NCBI RefSeq assembly: GCF_025465995.1
Contig: NZ_JANLNY010000030.1
Span: 310,001-374,000 of the forward strand
Origin: Pseudomonas sp. 5P_3.1_Bac2
Lineage (GTDB): Bacteria > Pseudomonadota > Gammaproteobacteria > Pseudomonadales > Pseudomonadaceae
Direction: 5' to 3'
DNA length: 64,000 nucleotides
Shown: positions 43,348-51,682 of the stretch, piece after piece
How positions within the stretch are numbered: the first letter of the stretch is position 1
Layout of the letters: every line of letters begins with the position of its first letter
Program-made: the position numbers and the translations under genes
Notes under the pieces: model-generated
What the model was told of the DNA's origin: nothing
The model's input: the letters and a program-made list of their open reading frames with translations, nothing else
The model's database searches: none

Positions 43348-43376
43348 AAATTAATACCACCTAAATACCATGTCAA
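43348..43376 (-). promoter_or_regulatory. nag operon promoter with phased direct-repeat operator
   Basis: Minus strand: TTGACA (43376-43371), a 17-base spacer, TAATTT (43353-43348). The -35 is perfect. Two copies of TGGTATT, at 43370-43364 and 43359-43353, are repeated at an 11-base step, one DNA turn, and fill the spacer. A repressor bound here would block polymerase; NagR is the obvious candidate. Confidence 0.82.
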
Positions 43377-43707
43377 TAACACTTTTTTGTCTCTTAAAGC
43401 AGGTATTAAGACAGGCTTTTTTGACGCGTTTATTAGCTAAGAAAGGCTTCTATCTCAAGTGTTTGAGCCCTATATAAAAATCAGGATTGTTAGACGAGGA
43501 TGTGCCGGCTTGGGCGGGGCTTGATCGAGCAAGTGGTATTAATGTGGTCTGATGGCAAATGTTTGCCGATTGGCTGGCGCTGGGTTTTAGCGATACGCCT
43601 CTTTAAACCAGGTCGATACGTGCTTTGCAGCAGGGCAGGGGCTGGATATTTGGGCTTGGCACGCTTTCGTGCGATTATCCGCGCCAGCCTAATTCACTGA
43701 GAATGCC
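43377..43707. other. Non-coding gap between nag promoter and nudL
   Basis: Some 330 bases without a supported gene. A 66-codon plus-strand frame at 43500-43700 has no ribosome site and no recognisable domain. GCACG-CTTT-CGTGC at 43659-43672 is a small hairpin close to the nudL start. The promoter of nudL should be here but is not clear. Confidence 0.45.
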
Positions 43708-44313
43708 ATGCTGGACGAGTTGCTCCTGCGCATGCGCGGATATACCCCGCGCCTGTTGCCGCCCGCTGATGCCTATCCAGAAGCCGCTGTGCTGGTGCCG
43801 ATCACCCGCAGTGATGAGCCCGAAGTGGTGCTGACCCTGCGCGCCGATGGCTTATCCACCCACAGCGGTGAAGTGGCATTCCCTGGCGGTCGCCGCGATG
43901 CCGAGGACGTCGATCTGATCCGCACCGCTCTGCGTGAAGCACAAGAAGAAATCGGCCTGCCTCCTGGTTTGGTCGAGGTGGTCGGGCCGCTGAGTACGTT
44001 GATCTCGCGCCATGGCATTCAGGTCACGCCCTATGTGGGGGTGGTGCCTGATTTCGTCGAGTACGAGGCCAATGATGGGGAGATTGCCGCGGTATTTAGC
44101 GTGCCGCTGGCGTTCTTTCGCGACGATCCGCGCGAAACCACGCACCGTATCGATTACCTGGGCAAGAGCTTCTATGTGCCCAGCTACCGTTATGGCGAAT
44201 ACAAGATATGGGGGCTGACCGCGATCATGTTGGTTGAGCTCATCAATCTGGTGTTCGATGACGTCAATATCGATCTGCATCAGCCGCCCGAGCACTTTAT
44301 TAAGCTCAATTGA
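43708..44313 (+). CDS. CoA pyrophosphatase NudL-like Nudix hydrolase
   Basis: A 201-residue Nudix hydrolase of the NudL/YeaB group, which cleaves CoA and its derivatives to 3',5'-ADP and phosphopantetheine. The CoA-specific segment GEVAFPGGRRDAEDVDL overlaps the Nudix box, which continues through LIRTALREAQEEIGL, near residues 55-85. It heads a plus-strand run with a gamma-carbonic anhydrase and a DUF1289 gene spaced by 21 and minus 1 bases, so they form a short operon. Confidence 0.93.
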   Translation: MLDELLLRMRGYTPRLLPPADAYPEAAVLVPITRSDEPEVVLTLRADGLSTHSGEVAFPGGRRDAEDVDLIRTALREAQEEIGLPPGLVEVVGPLSTLISRHGIQVTPYVGVVPDFVEYEANDGEIAAVFSVPLAFFRDDPRETTHRIDYLGKSFYVPSYRYGEYKIWGLTAIMLVELINLVFDDVNIDLHQPPEHFIKLN

Positions 44314-44334
44314 GCCACGTCTGAGGAGCCAATC

Positions 44335-44859
44335 ATGAAGTACAGCCTGGGGCAGTCCCGCGTTGAATGCCATGCCGAGAGTTGGGTTGCACCCAATGCC
44401 ACCCTGGTCGGCAAAGTTAAGTTGGAGCAGGGCGCCAGTGTTTGGTTTAACGCGGTGCTACGTGGCGATAACGAGCTGATTACGATCGGTGAGAACAGCA
44501 ACGTGCAGGACGGCAGCGTGCTGCATACCGATATGGGCTTCCCGCTGACCCTCGGCAAGGGCGTCACCATTGGCCATAAAGTCATGCTGCATGGCTGCAC
44601 GGTGGATGACTACAGCCTGATTGGCATCAACGCGGTGATCCTCAACGGCGCGAAAATCGGCAAATACTGCATCATCGGCGCCAATACCCTGATTGCCGAG
44701 GGCAAAGAAATCCCCGATGGTTCGCTGGTGATGGGCTCCCCTGGCAAGGTCGTGCGTGAGCTGACTGATGCGCAAAAGAAGATGCTTGAAGCCAGTGCTG
44801 CCCACTATGTGCATAACGCCCAGCGCTATGCCCGCGAACTCACCCCGCAGGACGATTAA
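44335..44859 (+). CDS. Gamma-carbonic anhydrase family protein (YrdA-like)
   Basis: A 174-residue left-handed beta-helix protein built of hexapeptide repeats (IGHKVMLHG, IGINAVILNGAKIG). The zinc-ligand histidines of the gamma class can be seen in VLHTDMG and GHKVMLHGC. Proteins of this YrdA/PaaY group bind zinc; some have carbonic anhydrase or thioesterase activity and many have none measured. GAGGAG lies six bases upstream. The stop codon overlaps the next start as TAATG. Confidence 0.92.
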   Translation: MKYSLGQSRVECHAESWVAPNATLVGKVKLEQGASVWFNAVLRGDNELITIGENSNVQDGSVLHTDMGFPLTLGKGVTIGHKVMLHGCTVDDYSLIGINAVILNGAKIGKYCIIGANTLIAEGKEIPDGSLVMGSPGKVVRELTDAQKKMLEASAAHYVHNAQRYARELTPQDD

Positions 44860-45047
44860 TGGAACAGTCACGCCCCGTCGCTTCGCCTTGCGTGCATGTG
44901 TGTGCGTTGGACGATGCTGATATTTGTCTTGGCTGCCAGCGCTCGGTCGCCGAGATCAGCCGCTGGAATCAAATGGACAACACTGAGCGGCGCGCCGTGC
45001 TGCAACGCTGTTATGAGCGTGCTCAGGCCCAAGGTATTTTGCTGTAA
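44859..45047 (+). CDS. DUF1289 small cysteine protein
   Basis: A 62-residue protein with the four-cysteine pattern SPCVHVCALDDADICLGC followed by RSVAEISRW, the signature of DUF1289. The cysteines probably bind zinc or an iron-sulfur cluster. It is translationally coupled to the carbonic anhydrase-like gene by a TAATG overlap. Function not known. Confidence 0.9.
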   Translation: MEQSRPVASPCVHVCALDDADICLGCQRSVAEISRWNQMDNTERRAVLQRCYERAQAQGILL

Positions 45048-45081
45048 CCCCATCCTTTATTGATTAGTTTGAGGAGTCGCC

Positions 45082-46263
45082 ATGCCCCGTATTGGAACCC
45101 CTTTATCGTCGAGCGCCACCCGTGTGCTGCTGTGTGGCTCGGGCGAGCTGGGTAAAGAAGTGGTGATCGAGCTGCAACGCCTGGGGGTAGAGGTGATTGC
45201 CGTGGATCGTTACGCCAATGCGCCGGCCATGCAGGTGGCCCATCGCAGCCATGTGATCAATATGCTCGATGGCGACGCCCTGCGTGCGGTGATCGAGTTG
45301 GAAAAACCGCAGTACATTGTTCCGGAAATCGAAGCCATCGCCACGGCTACTCTGGTTGAGCTGGAAAACGAGGGCTACACCGTGATCCCCAGCGCCCGCG
45401 CTGCGCAGCTGACCATGAACCGCGAGGGGATTCGGCGTCTGGCTGCTGAAGAGCTGGGCCTGCCGACTTCGCCATACCGCTTCGCCGACTCCTTCGAGCA
45501 GTGCCAGGCCGCCGTGCAAGAGATTGGCTTCCCGTGCCTGATCAAGCCGATCATGAGCTCCTCGGGCAAAGGTCAGTCCGTGCTGAAAAGCATCGACGAC
45601 CTGCAAGCCGCATGGGATTACGCGCAAGCCGGCGGTCGCGCTGGCAAAGGCCGGGTGATCGTCGAGGGCTTTATCGACTTCGATTACGAAATTGCCTTGC
45701 TTACCGTGCGCCACAGCGGCGGCACCACCTTCTGTGCGCCGGTTGGCCACCGTCAGGTCAAAGGCGATTACCAGGAATCCTGGCAGCCGCAGGCCATGAC
45801 CCCGCAAGCCCAGGCTGAGGCCGAGCGTATCGCTCTGGCAGTGACCGGCGCCTTGGGTGGTCGCGGTCTGTTTGGCGTGGAGCTGTTTGTGAAGGGCGAT
45901 CAGGTGTGGTTCTGCGAGATTTCGCCGCGTCCCCACGACACCGGTTTGGTTACCCTGATTTCGCAAGATCTGTCTGAGTTTGCCCTGCATGCGCGGGCCA
46001 TTCTCGGTCTGCCGATCCCGGTGATTCGCCAGTTCGGTCCATCCGCCTCGGCGGTGGTGCTGGTGGAAGGCGAGTCGACTCAGGTCAGCTTCGGCAACCT
46101 CGGTGCGGCTCTGGCTGAGCCAGACACCATGCTGCGCTTGTTCGGTAAGCCCGAAGTCAGCGGTCAGCGCCGCATGGGCGTGGCCCTGGCGCGTGATGAG
46201 TCGCTTGAGGCGGCCCGCGCCAAAGCTACGCGTGCGGCCCAAGCCGTCACCATCGAGCTGTAA
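45082..46263 (+). CDS. purT: Formate-dependent phosphoribosylglycinamide formyltransferase
   Basis: A 393-residue ATP-grasp enzyme that formylates GAR with free formate and ATP, an alternative to folate-dependent PurN. Features include the N-terminal LLCGSGELGKEVVIELQRLG nucleotide motif, SSSGKGQSVLKS in the ATP-binding loop and GVELFVKGDQVWFCEISPR in the metal-binding region. GAGGAG precedes the ATG. A GDSL hydrolase gene starts within its stop codon (TAATG). PurL is encoded 14 kb upstream. Confidence 0.97.
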   Translation: MPRIGTPLSSSATRVLLCGSGELGKEVVIELQRLGVEVIAVDRYANAPAMQVAHRSHVINMLDGDALRAVIELEKPQYIVPEIEAIATATLVELENEGYTVIPSARAAQLTMNREGIRRLAAEELGLPTSPYRFADSFEQCQAAVQEIGFPCLIKPIMSSSGKGQSVLKSIDDLQAAWDYAQAGGRAGKGRVIVEGFIDFDYEIALLTVRHSGGTTFCAPVGHRQVKGDYQESWQPQAMTPQAQAEAERIALAVTGALGGRGLFGVELFVKGDQVWFCEISPRPHDTGLVTLISQDLSEFALHARAILGLPIPVIRQFGPSASAVVLVEGESTQVSFGNLGAALAEPDTMLRLFGKPEVSGQRRMGVALARDESLEAARAKATRAAQAVTIEL

Positions 46264-47021
46264 TGCCGGCGCGCCAAGCGCTTAAAGGCTCAGGACTTAA
46301 AGCCTGGGCCTGGTGGTTGGGGTTGCTGGTGTTGGCCCCCGTCGCCTTGCCGCTGGCGCTACATACCCGTCGTCATGCACTGCGCCTGCCGCCTGCGGCA
46401 GGTCCGCAGCAGGGCGTGGCGGGAGCGCAGTTCGTGGCGAAGCCGCTGCGACTATTATTGCTGGGGGAGTCGACCATCGCCGGAGTGGGCGTTGCCAGTC
46501 AGGCGGATGCCCTCGCTGGGCAGCTGGCCGCGGCTTTGGCCGTGCGCTGCGGACGGCCAGTGCATTGGCAGGCGCTGGGCGAAAACGGCATCACCGCCGC
46601 GCAAGCGCAGCAGCGTCTGCTACCCCAGGTGTTAAGGCAGCCGGTTGATCTGGCTGTGCTGGCCTTGGGCGTCAACGACAGCAGTCATTTATCTTCTTTG
46701 CACAGCTGGTGCCAGGCCCAGGCGGGTATGGCGCAAGCGTTGCAGCAGCAGGGCGCGCGCGTGGCTTTTTGTGCGGTGCCGCCGCTTGAGCATTTCACCG
46801 CCTTGCCCTGGTTGCTGCGGCGCTTATTAGGCGCCCGGGCCAGGTTGCTGGATGGCTGCTTAGGGCGTGTGGCCGGGCAGTTAGGTGCCAGTCACCATCC
46901 GCTTCAGCTGGAATTTACCGCCGAGTTTCTCGCCGAGGATGGCTATCACCCCTCGGTCTTAGGCTATCGGGTATGGGCGCAAGCGTTGGCGGCTGAGCTG
47001 GGCTTAGAAGAGTTGCGCTAG
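46263..47021 (+). CDS. SGNH/GDSL-family hydrolase
   Basis: A 252-residue hydrolase with an N-terminal membrane anchor or signal (about residues 13-33, WAWWLGLLVLAPVALPL). Catalytic residues of the SGNH family are present: Ser70 in LLGESTIAG (block I), Gly in LGENGITA, Asn in ALGVNDSSH, and Asp and His in EDGYHPS near the C-terminus. Substrate is not evident, with candidates such as acyl or acetyl esters at the envelope. It is translationally coupled to purT, with no functional link obvious. Confidence 0.87.
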   Translation: MPARQALKGSGLKAWAWWLGLLVLAPVALPLALHTRRHALRLPPAAGPQQGVAGAQFVAKPLRLLLLGESTIAGVGVASQADALAGQLAAALAVRCGRPVHWQALGENGITAAQAQQRLLPQVLRQPVDLAVLALGVNDSSHLSSLHSWCQAQAGMAQALQQQGARVAFCAVPPLEHFTALPWLLRRLLGARARLLDGCLGRVAGQLGASHHPLQLEFTAEFLAEDGYHPSVLGYRVWAQALAAELGLEELR

Positions 47022-47062
47022 CGCTCAGGCCAAGGATTGGACTTGGCCTGATAGGACAGGGC

Positions 47063-47863
47063 TTAGATATGCAGGATAAATTCGCGCACCAGCTTACTGC
47101 CGAAGTAGGCCAGCATCAGCAGGCAGAAGCCGGCTAGGGTCCAGCGAATCGCCTTGTGTCCGCGCCAGCCGAGCTGATGGCGGCCCCACAGCAGCACGGC
47201 AAACAGAATCCACGCAAACAGCGAGAAGAAGGTCTTGTGCACCAGGTGTTGAGCGAACAAGTCCTGCACGAATAGCGCGCCAGACACCAGCGACAGGGTC
47301 AGGGTCAGCCAGCCACCCCAAAGGAAACCAAACATCAGGCTTTCCATGGTTTGTAGTGGCGGGAAGTTTTTGATCAGTCGCGATGGGCGTTTGTGCTTGA
47401 GCTGGTAGTCCTGCAAGAGCACTAGCAAGGACTGGAAGACGGCGATGGTCAGCAGTCCATAAGCGGTCAGCGACAGCAGAATGTGGGCGAGGATGCCGGG
47501 CTCTTCATCGATGATCTGAGAGGTGCCGGTGGGCATAAACTCAGCCAGCAGCACGGTGATCACGCCTAGCGGCAGCATAAAGATCAGCAGGTTTTCCACG
47601 GGGATGCGGATGCACGCTATGAGCGTGAGGAAAATCACTGCGGCGGCGACCAAGCTGGCGGCATTGAAGAAGTCCAGTGCCAGCACGCTGCCCGTAAACA
47701 TCTGGTGCCAGAGGCTGCCAACGTGCAGCAGCAGACCGAGGGTGGCGAGGCTGATCAGCAGGGTGCGGTGAACGTTGCTGCCCTGATTCAGGCGCAGACC
47801 TTGATAGAGTGCGGCACCGGCATAAAGGCAGGCGGCGGCGAGGCTGGGGAGCATTGGCTGCAT
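47063..47863 (-). CDS. Inner membrane YpjD / cytochrome c assembly-like protein
   Basis: A 266-residue polytopic protein with about eight membrane helices and a CcsA-like heme-handling domain (pfam CytC_asm), including LWHQMF in one periplasmic region and SLMFGFLWGGWLTLTLS near the tryptophan-rich segment. The E. coli equivalent YpjD is linked to cytochrome and haem metabolism but its role is not settled. ATG 47863 and 47854 are the two possible starts, neither with a clear Shine-Dalgarno; the frame beyond 47863 overlaps the ffh promoter. The gene is divergent from ffh, as in other proteobacteria. Confidence 0.87.
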   Translation of the reverse strand: MQPMLPSLAAACLYAGAALYQGLRLNQGSNVHRTLLISLATLGLLLHVGSLWHQMFTGSVLALDFFNAASLVAAAVIFLTLIACIRIPVENLLIFMLPLGVITVLLAEFMPTGTSQIIDEEPGILAHILLSLTAYGLLTIAVFQSLLVLLQDYQLKHKRPSRLIKNFPPLQTMESLMFGFLWGGWLTLTLSLVSGALFVQDLFAQHLVHKTFFSLFAWILFAVLLWGRHQLGWRGHKAIRWTLAGFCLLMLAYFGSKLVREFILHI

Positions 47864-47935
47864 ATTTATTAGCAAAATTACCCGGGAAAACAGCAGTGTG
47901 GCATACAACCGCGACGCCACGAAAGCGTCAGGCGG

Positions 47936-47964
47936 TGTCGGTGTGCGGCAGTCTTCGCTATAAT
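47936..47964 (+). promoter_or_regulatory. ffh promoter, strong -10 only
   Basis: TATAAT at 47959-47964 with a 17-base-distant TGTCGG (47936-47941), a poor -35. It lies 55 bases before the ffh ATG. The -10 is exact; the -35 is uncertain. Confidence 0.55.
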
Positions 47965-48018
47965 CCGCGACCTGTTGCAAGACCACCCTCGGCTCCCGTG
48001 AGCCTGAAAGGAACACGC

Positions 48019-49392
48019 ATGTTCGAAAATTTGACCGACCGCCTCTCGCAGACCCTGCGTAATGTCACTGGCAAAGCCAAGCTCAGTGAAGACAACATCA
48101 AGGACACTTTGCGTGAAGTGCGCATGGCCTTGCTGGAAGCCGACGTGGCGTTGCCGGTGGTCAAGGACTTCGTCAATAAGGTCAAAGACCGTGCGGTCGG
48201 CACCGAGGTGTCGAAAAGCCTGACTCCAGGCCAAGCCTTCGTCAAAGTGGTGCGTGCCGAGCTGGAAGAGCTGATGGGCGCAGCCAACGAAGATCTCGCG
48301 CTTAACGCCGCACCGCCAGCGGTGGTGCTGATGGCCGGTCTGCAAGGTGCGGGTAAAACCACCACCGTGGGCAAGCTGGCGCGCTTCCTGAAAGAGCGTA
48401 AGAAGAAGTCGGTGTTGGTGGTTTCGGCCGACGTTTACCGTCCGGCAGCGATCAAGCAGTTGGAAACCCTGGCCAACGATATCGGCGTGACCTTCTTCCC
48501 GTCCGATATCAGCCAGAAGCCGGTGGCCATCGCCGAGGCGGCGATTAAAGAAGCCAAGCTCAAGTTTATCGACGTGGTGCTGGTGGATACCGCCGGTCGC
48601 TTGGCCATCGACGCCGAGATGATGGCTGAGATCCAGGCCCTGCACGCGGCGATCAAGCCGGTCGAGACGCTGTTCGTGGTCGATGCCATGACCGGTCAGG
48701 ACGCCGCCAATACCGCCAAAGCTTTTAACGAGGCGCTGCCGCTTACCGGCGTGGTGCTGACCAAAGTCGATGGCGACGCTCGTGGCGGTGCTGCGCTGTC
48801 GGTACGTCATATCACCGGTAAGCCGATCAAGTTTATCGGTATGGGTGAGAAGACCGAGGCGCTGGAGCCATTCCATCCGGATCGGATCGCCTCGCGCATC
48901 CTTGGCATGGGTGACGTGCTCAGTCTGATCGAACAGGCTGAGCAGACCCTGGACCGGGAAAAAGCCGAGAAACTCAGCAAGAAGCTGAAGAAGGGCAAGG
49001 GCTTCGATCTCGAAGACTTCCGCGATCAGCTGCAGCAAATGAAAAACATGGGCGGCTTAGGCGGCCTGATGGACAAGTTGCCGCAACTGGGCGGCATGAA
49101 CATGGCGCAAATGGGCAATGCCCAGGGCGCCGCGGAGAAGCAGTTCAAGCAAATGGAGGCCATCATTAATTCGATGACCCCGGCTGAACGACGCGATCCG
49201 GACATCATCAGCGGTTCGCGCAAGCGCCGCATTGCCTTGGGCTCCGGCACTCAGGTGCAGGACATTGGCCGCTTGATCAAGCAGCACAAACAAATGCAGA
49301 AGATGATGAAGAAATTCACTGCCAAAGGCGGGATGGCGAAAATGATGCGCGGCATTGGTGGCATGATGCCGGGCGGCCTACCCAAGATGTAA
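48019..49392 (+). CDS. ffh: Signal recognition particle protein Ffh
   Basis: A 457-residue SRP54-type GTPase that binds 4.5S RNA and signal sequences of inner-membrane proteins on ribosomes. The N domain is followed by the G domain with P-loop GLQGAGKTTT near residue 107, DTAGRLAID and TKVDGDARGG, and by a methionine-rich M domain (NMAQMGN, MQKMMKKF, MARKM-type runs toward the end). ATG 48019 is preceded by AAAGGAA. The longer frame back to 47809 crosses the promoter and is not coding. Confidence 0.98.
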   Translation: MFENLTDRLSQTLRNVTGKAKLSEDNIKDTLREVRMALLEADVALPVVKDFVNKVKDRAVGTEVSKSLTPGQAFVKVVRAELEELMGAANEDLALNAAPPAVVLMAGLQGAGKTTTVGKLARFLKERKKKSVLVVSADVYRPAAIKQLETLANDIGVTFFPSDISQKPVAIAEAAIKEAKLKFIDVVLVDTAGRLAIDAEMMAEIQALHAAIKPVETLFVVDAMTGQDAANTAKAFNEALPLTGVVLTKVDGDARGGAALSVRHITGKPIKFIGMGEKTEALEPFHPDRIASRILGMGDVLSLIEQAEQTLDREKAEKLSKKLKKGKGFDLEDFRDQLQQMKNMGGLGGLMDKLPQLGGMNMAQMGNAQGAAEKQFKQMEAIINSMTPAERRDPDIISGSRKRRIALGSGTQVQDIGRLIKQHKQMQKMMKKFTAKGGMAKMMRGIGGMMPGGLPKM

Positions 49393-49481
49393 TAGGCAGT
49401 AATAAGGGTTGCAGGCCGTGCTGGGGAGACTTGATCAGCATGGCTTACAGCTTGTACCGACCGGCGGCTTGAAAAAGAAAT

Positions 49482-49509
49482 TTGCAAAAAGCCGGATAAT
49501 CCTTAGAAT
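49482..49509 (+). promoter_or_regulatory. Promoter of the rpsP-rplS operon
   Basis: TTGCAA (49482-49487), 16-base spacer, TAGAAT (49504-49509), 74 bases ahead of the rpsP start. The AT-rich stretch just upstream (TTGAAAAAGAAATTTG) may serve as an UP element. Confidence 0.7.
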
Positions 49510-49582
49510 ATGCGGCCTTTCGGGCCTAGTGCCCTATGCTTGCATTTCAGTTTTGCAGCACCGACTACAGGAACGAAGTTCA

Positions 49583-49834
49583 ATGGTAACCATCCGTCTT
49601 GCCCGTGGCGGCTCCAAAAAGCGCCCATTTTACCACCTGACCGTGACCAACAGCCGCAATCCTCGCGATGGCCGCTTCGTTGAGCGCATTGGCTTCTTCA
49701 ACCCGATCGCTTCGGGTGCAGAAGTTAAACTGTCCGTGAACCAAGAGCGTGCCGCTTACTGGCTCGGCCAAGGTGCACAGCCGTCTGAGCGCGTTGCTCA
49801 GCTGCTGAAGGAAGCTGCTAAGGCTGCAGCCTAA
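49583..49834 (+). CDS. rpsP: 30S ribosomal protein S16
   Basis: An 83-residue S16 with the family's opening MVTIRLARGGSKKRPFY and the central GRFVERIGFFNP segment. S16 binds 16S rRNA early in 30S assembly. First gene of the conserved rpsP-rimM-trmD-rplS operon. The true start is ATG 49583; the upstream in-frame codons lie in the leader. Confidence 0.98.
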   Translation: MVTIRLARGGSKKRPFYHLTVTNSRNPRDGRFVERIGFFNPIASGAEVKLSVNQERAAYWLGQGAQPSERVAQLLKEAAKAAA

Positions 49835-49839
49835 GCATT

Positions 49840-50376
49840 ATGAGCATGACGCCAGCCCCCACCGAGGACCTCGTGGTTCTCGGTAAGATTGTTTCGGTGC
49901 ATGGCGTGAAAGGGGATGTGAAGGTCTATTCCTTTACCGAACCCTTGACCAACGTGCTCAATTATCCTCGCTGGACGCTTAAGCGTGACGGTGAGGTTAA
50001 GCAAGTTGAAGTAGCCAGTGGACGTTTGCAAGGCAAAGTCCTGGTAGCCAAACTCAAGGGTTTGGATGATCGCGAAATCGCCCGTACTTACGCCGGTTTT
50101 GAGATTTGCGTCCCCCGTGACGCCCTGCCAGATCTAAGCGATGGCGACTACTACTGGTATCAGTTGGAAGGTCTTAAGGTTATCGATCAAGCAGGGCAAC
50201 TGCTCGGCAAAATCGATCACTTGTTTGAGACCGGCGCCAACGATGTGATGGTGGTTAAGCCCTGTCTCGACAGCCTGGATGACCGCGAGCGCTTGTTGCC
50301 CTATACCGAGCAATGTGTGCTTTCGATTGATCTGGCCGCTGGCGAAATGCGGGTGGACTGGGACGCGGACTTCTAA
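49840..50376 (+). CDS. rimM: 16S rRNA processing protein RimM
   Basis: A 178-residue 30S maturation factor that acts on the 3' head domain and binds S19. Two beta-barrel parts can be followed: LVVLGKIVSVHGVKGDVKV, then the C-terminal PRC-barrel with SDGDYYWYQLEGLKV and LLPYTEQCVLSID. It starts five bases after rpsP and ends six before trmD. Length is typical. Confidence 0.98.
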   Translation: MSMTPAPTEDLVVLGKIVSVHGVKGDVKVYSFTEPLTNVLNYPRWTLKRDGEVKQVEVASGRLQGKVLVAKLKGLDDREIARTYAGFEICVPRDALPDLSDGDYYWYQLEGLKVIDQAGQLLGKIDHLFETGANDVMVVKPCLDSLDDRERLLPYTEQCVLSIDLAAGEMRVDWDADF

Positions 50377-50381
50377 GCCTG

Positions 50382-51134
50382 ATGCCAAATCTGCGCGTTG
50401 AAGTCATCACGCTGTTTCCGGAAATGTTCTCCGCCATCAGTGAATACGGCATTACCAGCCGAGCGGTAAAGCAGGGCTTGTTGCAACTGACCTGCTGGAA
50501 TCCGCGCAACTACACCAGTGACCGGCACCACACTGTGGATGATCGGCCATTTGGCGGTGGTCCTGGCATGGTGATGAAGATCAAGCCGCTGGAAGACGCT
50601 TTGCTTGAGGCGAAGCAGGCAACCGGTGGTGCGGGCAAGGTGATTTACCTTTCTCCGCAAGGTCGCCCGCTGACTCAGTCAGCAGTACGCGAACTGGCCA
50701 ATGAGGACGCTTTAATCCTGATTGCCGGCCGCTACGAAGGCATTGATGAGCGCTTTATCGAAGCGCATGTCGATGAAGAATGGTCGATTGGGGATTACGT
50801 CCTGTCTGGCGGTGAGCTGCCAGCTATGGTGCTGATCGACGCGGTAACGCGCCTCTTGCCTGGTGCATTGGGTCATGCCGATTCGGCCGAGGAAGACTCC
50901 TTTACGGATGGCTTGCTCGACTGTCCGCACTACACACGCCCGGAGGTGTATGCGGATAAACGTGTTCCCGAGGTGCTGCTTAGCGGCAACCATGAACACA
51001 TCCGGCGCTGGCGTTTACAGCAGTCCTTAGGTAGGACCTGGGAACGACGCGCTGATCTTCTGGAAAGCCGCTCGCTTTCTGGAGAAGAACACAAGCTGCT
51101 GGAGGAATACATCCGCCAGCGGGACGATAGTTAA
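50382..51134 (+). CDS. trmD: tRNA (guanine-37-N1)-methyltransferase
   Basis: A 250-residue knotted SPOUT-class methyltransferase that makes m1G37 in tRNAs reading CUN, CCN and CGG, preventing frameshifts. The SAM-binding trefoil knot covers YLSPQGRPLTQSAV, LILIAGRYEGIDERFIE and IGDYVLSGGELPA, and the C-terminal tRNA-binding domain carries LSGNHEHIRRWR. It is the third gene of the rpsP operon. Confidence 0.98.
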   Translation: MPNLRVEVITLFPEMFSAISEYGITSRAVKQGLLQLTCWNPRNYTSDRHHTVDDRPFGGGPGMVMKIKPLEDALLEAKQATGGAGKVIYLSPQGRPLTQSAVRELANEDALILIAGRYEGIDERFIEAHVDEEWSIGDYVLSGGELPAMVLIDAVTRLLPGALGHADSAEEDSFTDGLLDCPHYTRPEVYADKRVPEVLLSGNHEHIRRWRLQQSLGRTWERRADLLESRSLSGEEHKLLEEYIRQRDDS

Positions 51135-51175
51135 CGTATCGATGACCGGCCAAAGGCCCGTCTTAGGAGCGCAGC

Positions 51176-51526
51176 ATGACCAACAAAATCATTCAGCAGA
51201 TCGAAGCTGAACAGATGAGCAAAGAGATCCCGACTTTTGCTCCGGGTGACACTGTTATTGTTCAAGTGAAAGTGAAAGAAGGCGACCGTCAGCGTCTGCA
51301 GGCTTTCGAAGGCGTTGTTATCGCCAAGCGTAACCGCGGTCTGAACAGTGCTTTCACTGTTCGTAAGATCTCCAGCGGTGTTGGCGTTGAGCGTACTTTC
51401 CAGACTTACAGCCCGCTGGTTGACAGCCTGACTGTTAAGCGCCGCGGTGACGTGCGTAAAGCCAAGCTGTACTATCTGCGTGACCTGTCCGGTAAAGCAG
51501 CGCGCATCAAGGAAAAACTCAGCTAA
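51176..51526 (+). CDS. rplS: 50S ribosomal protein L19
   Basis: A 116-residue L19 located at the interface of the two subunits, with GDTVIVQVKVKEGDRQRLQ, AFEGVVIAKRNRG and KLYYLRDLSGKAARIKEK, all family-typical. Last gene of the operon, followed by a clear terminator. TTAGGAG lies about six bases before the ATG. Confidence 0.98.
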   Translation: MTNKIIQQIEAEQMSKEIPTFAPGDTVIVQVKVKEGDRQRLQAFEGVVIAKRNRGLNSAFTVRKISSGVGVERTFQTYSPLVDSLTVKRRGDVRKAKLYYLRDLSGKAARIKEKLS

Positions 51527-51542
51527 GTCTGATTTTTCTGAA

Positions 51543-51568
51543 AAAAGCAGCCTAAGGGCTGCTTTTTG
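51543..51568 (+). terminator. Intrinsic terminator of rplS
   Basis: AAAAGCAGCC, short loop, GGCTGCTTTTTG. It begins 17 bases past the rplS stop and ends the ribosomal operon. Confidence 0.92.
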
Positions 51569-51682
51569 CGTTTCTGGGCAGGGTGTTTTTTGTTTGGCTT
51601 ACGTGTCCTTCGTGCGTGAATACAACGACAACAACCGGCACCGCACCGTGGCCCCTCATTCGATATTTGCAGGTGCAGTGCT

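Noticed and set aside
43656..43672. TTGGCACG...TGC resembling a sigma54 promoter ahead of nudL
   Set aside because: The GG-to-GC distance is one base too long for sigma54, and the same bases form a GCACG-CTTT-CGTGC hairpin.
43500..43700. 66-codon plus-strand frame upstream of nudL
   Set aside because: No Shine-Dalgarno, no recognised domain, and composition unlike the neighbouring proteins.
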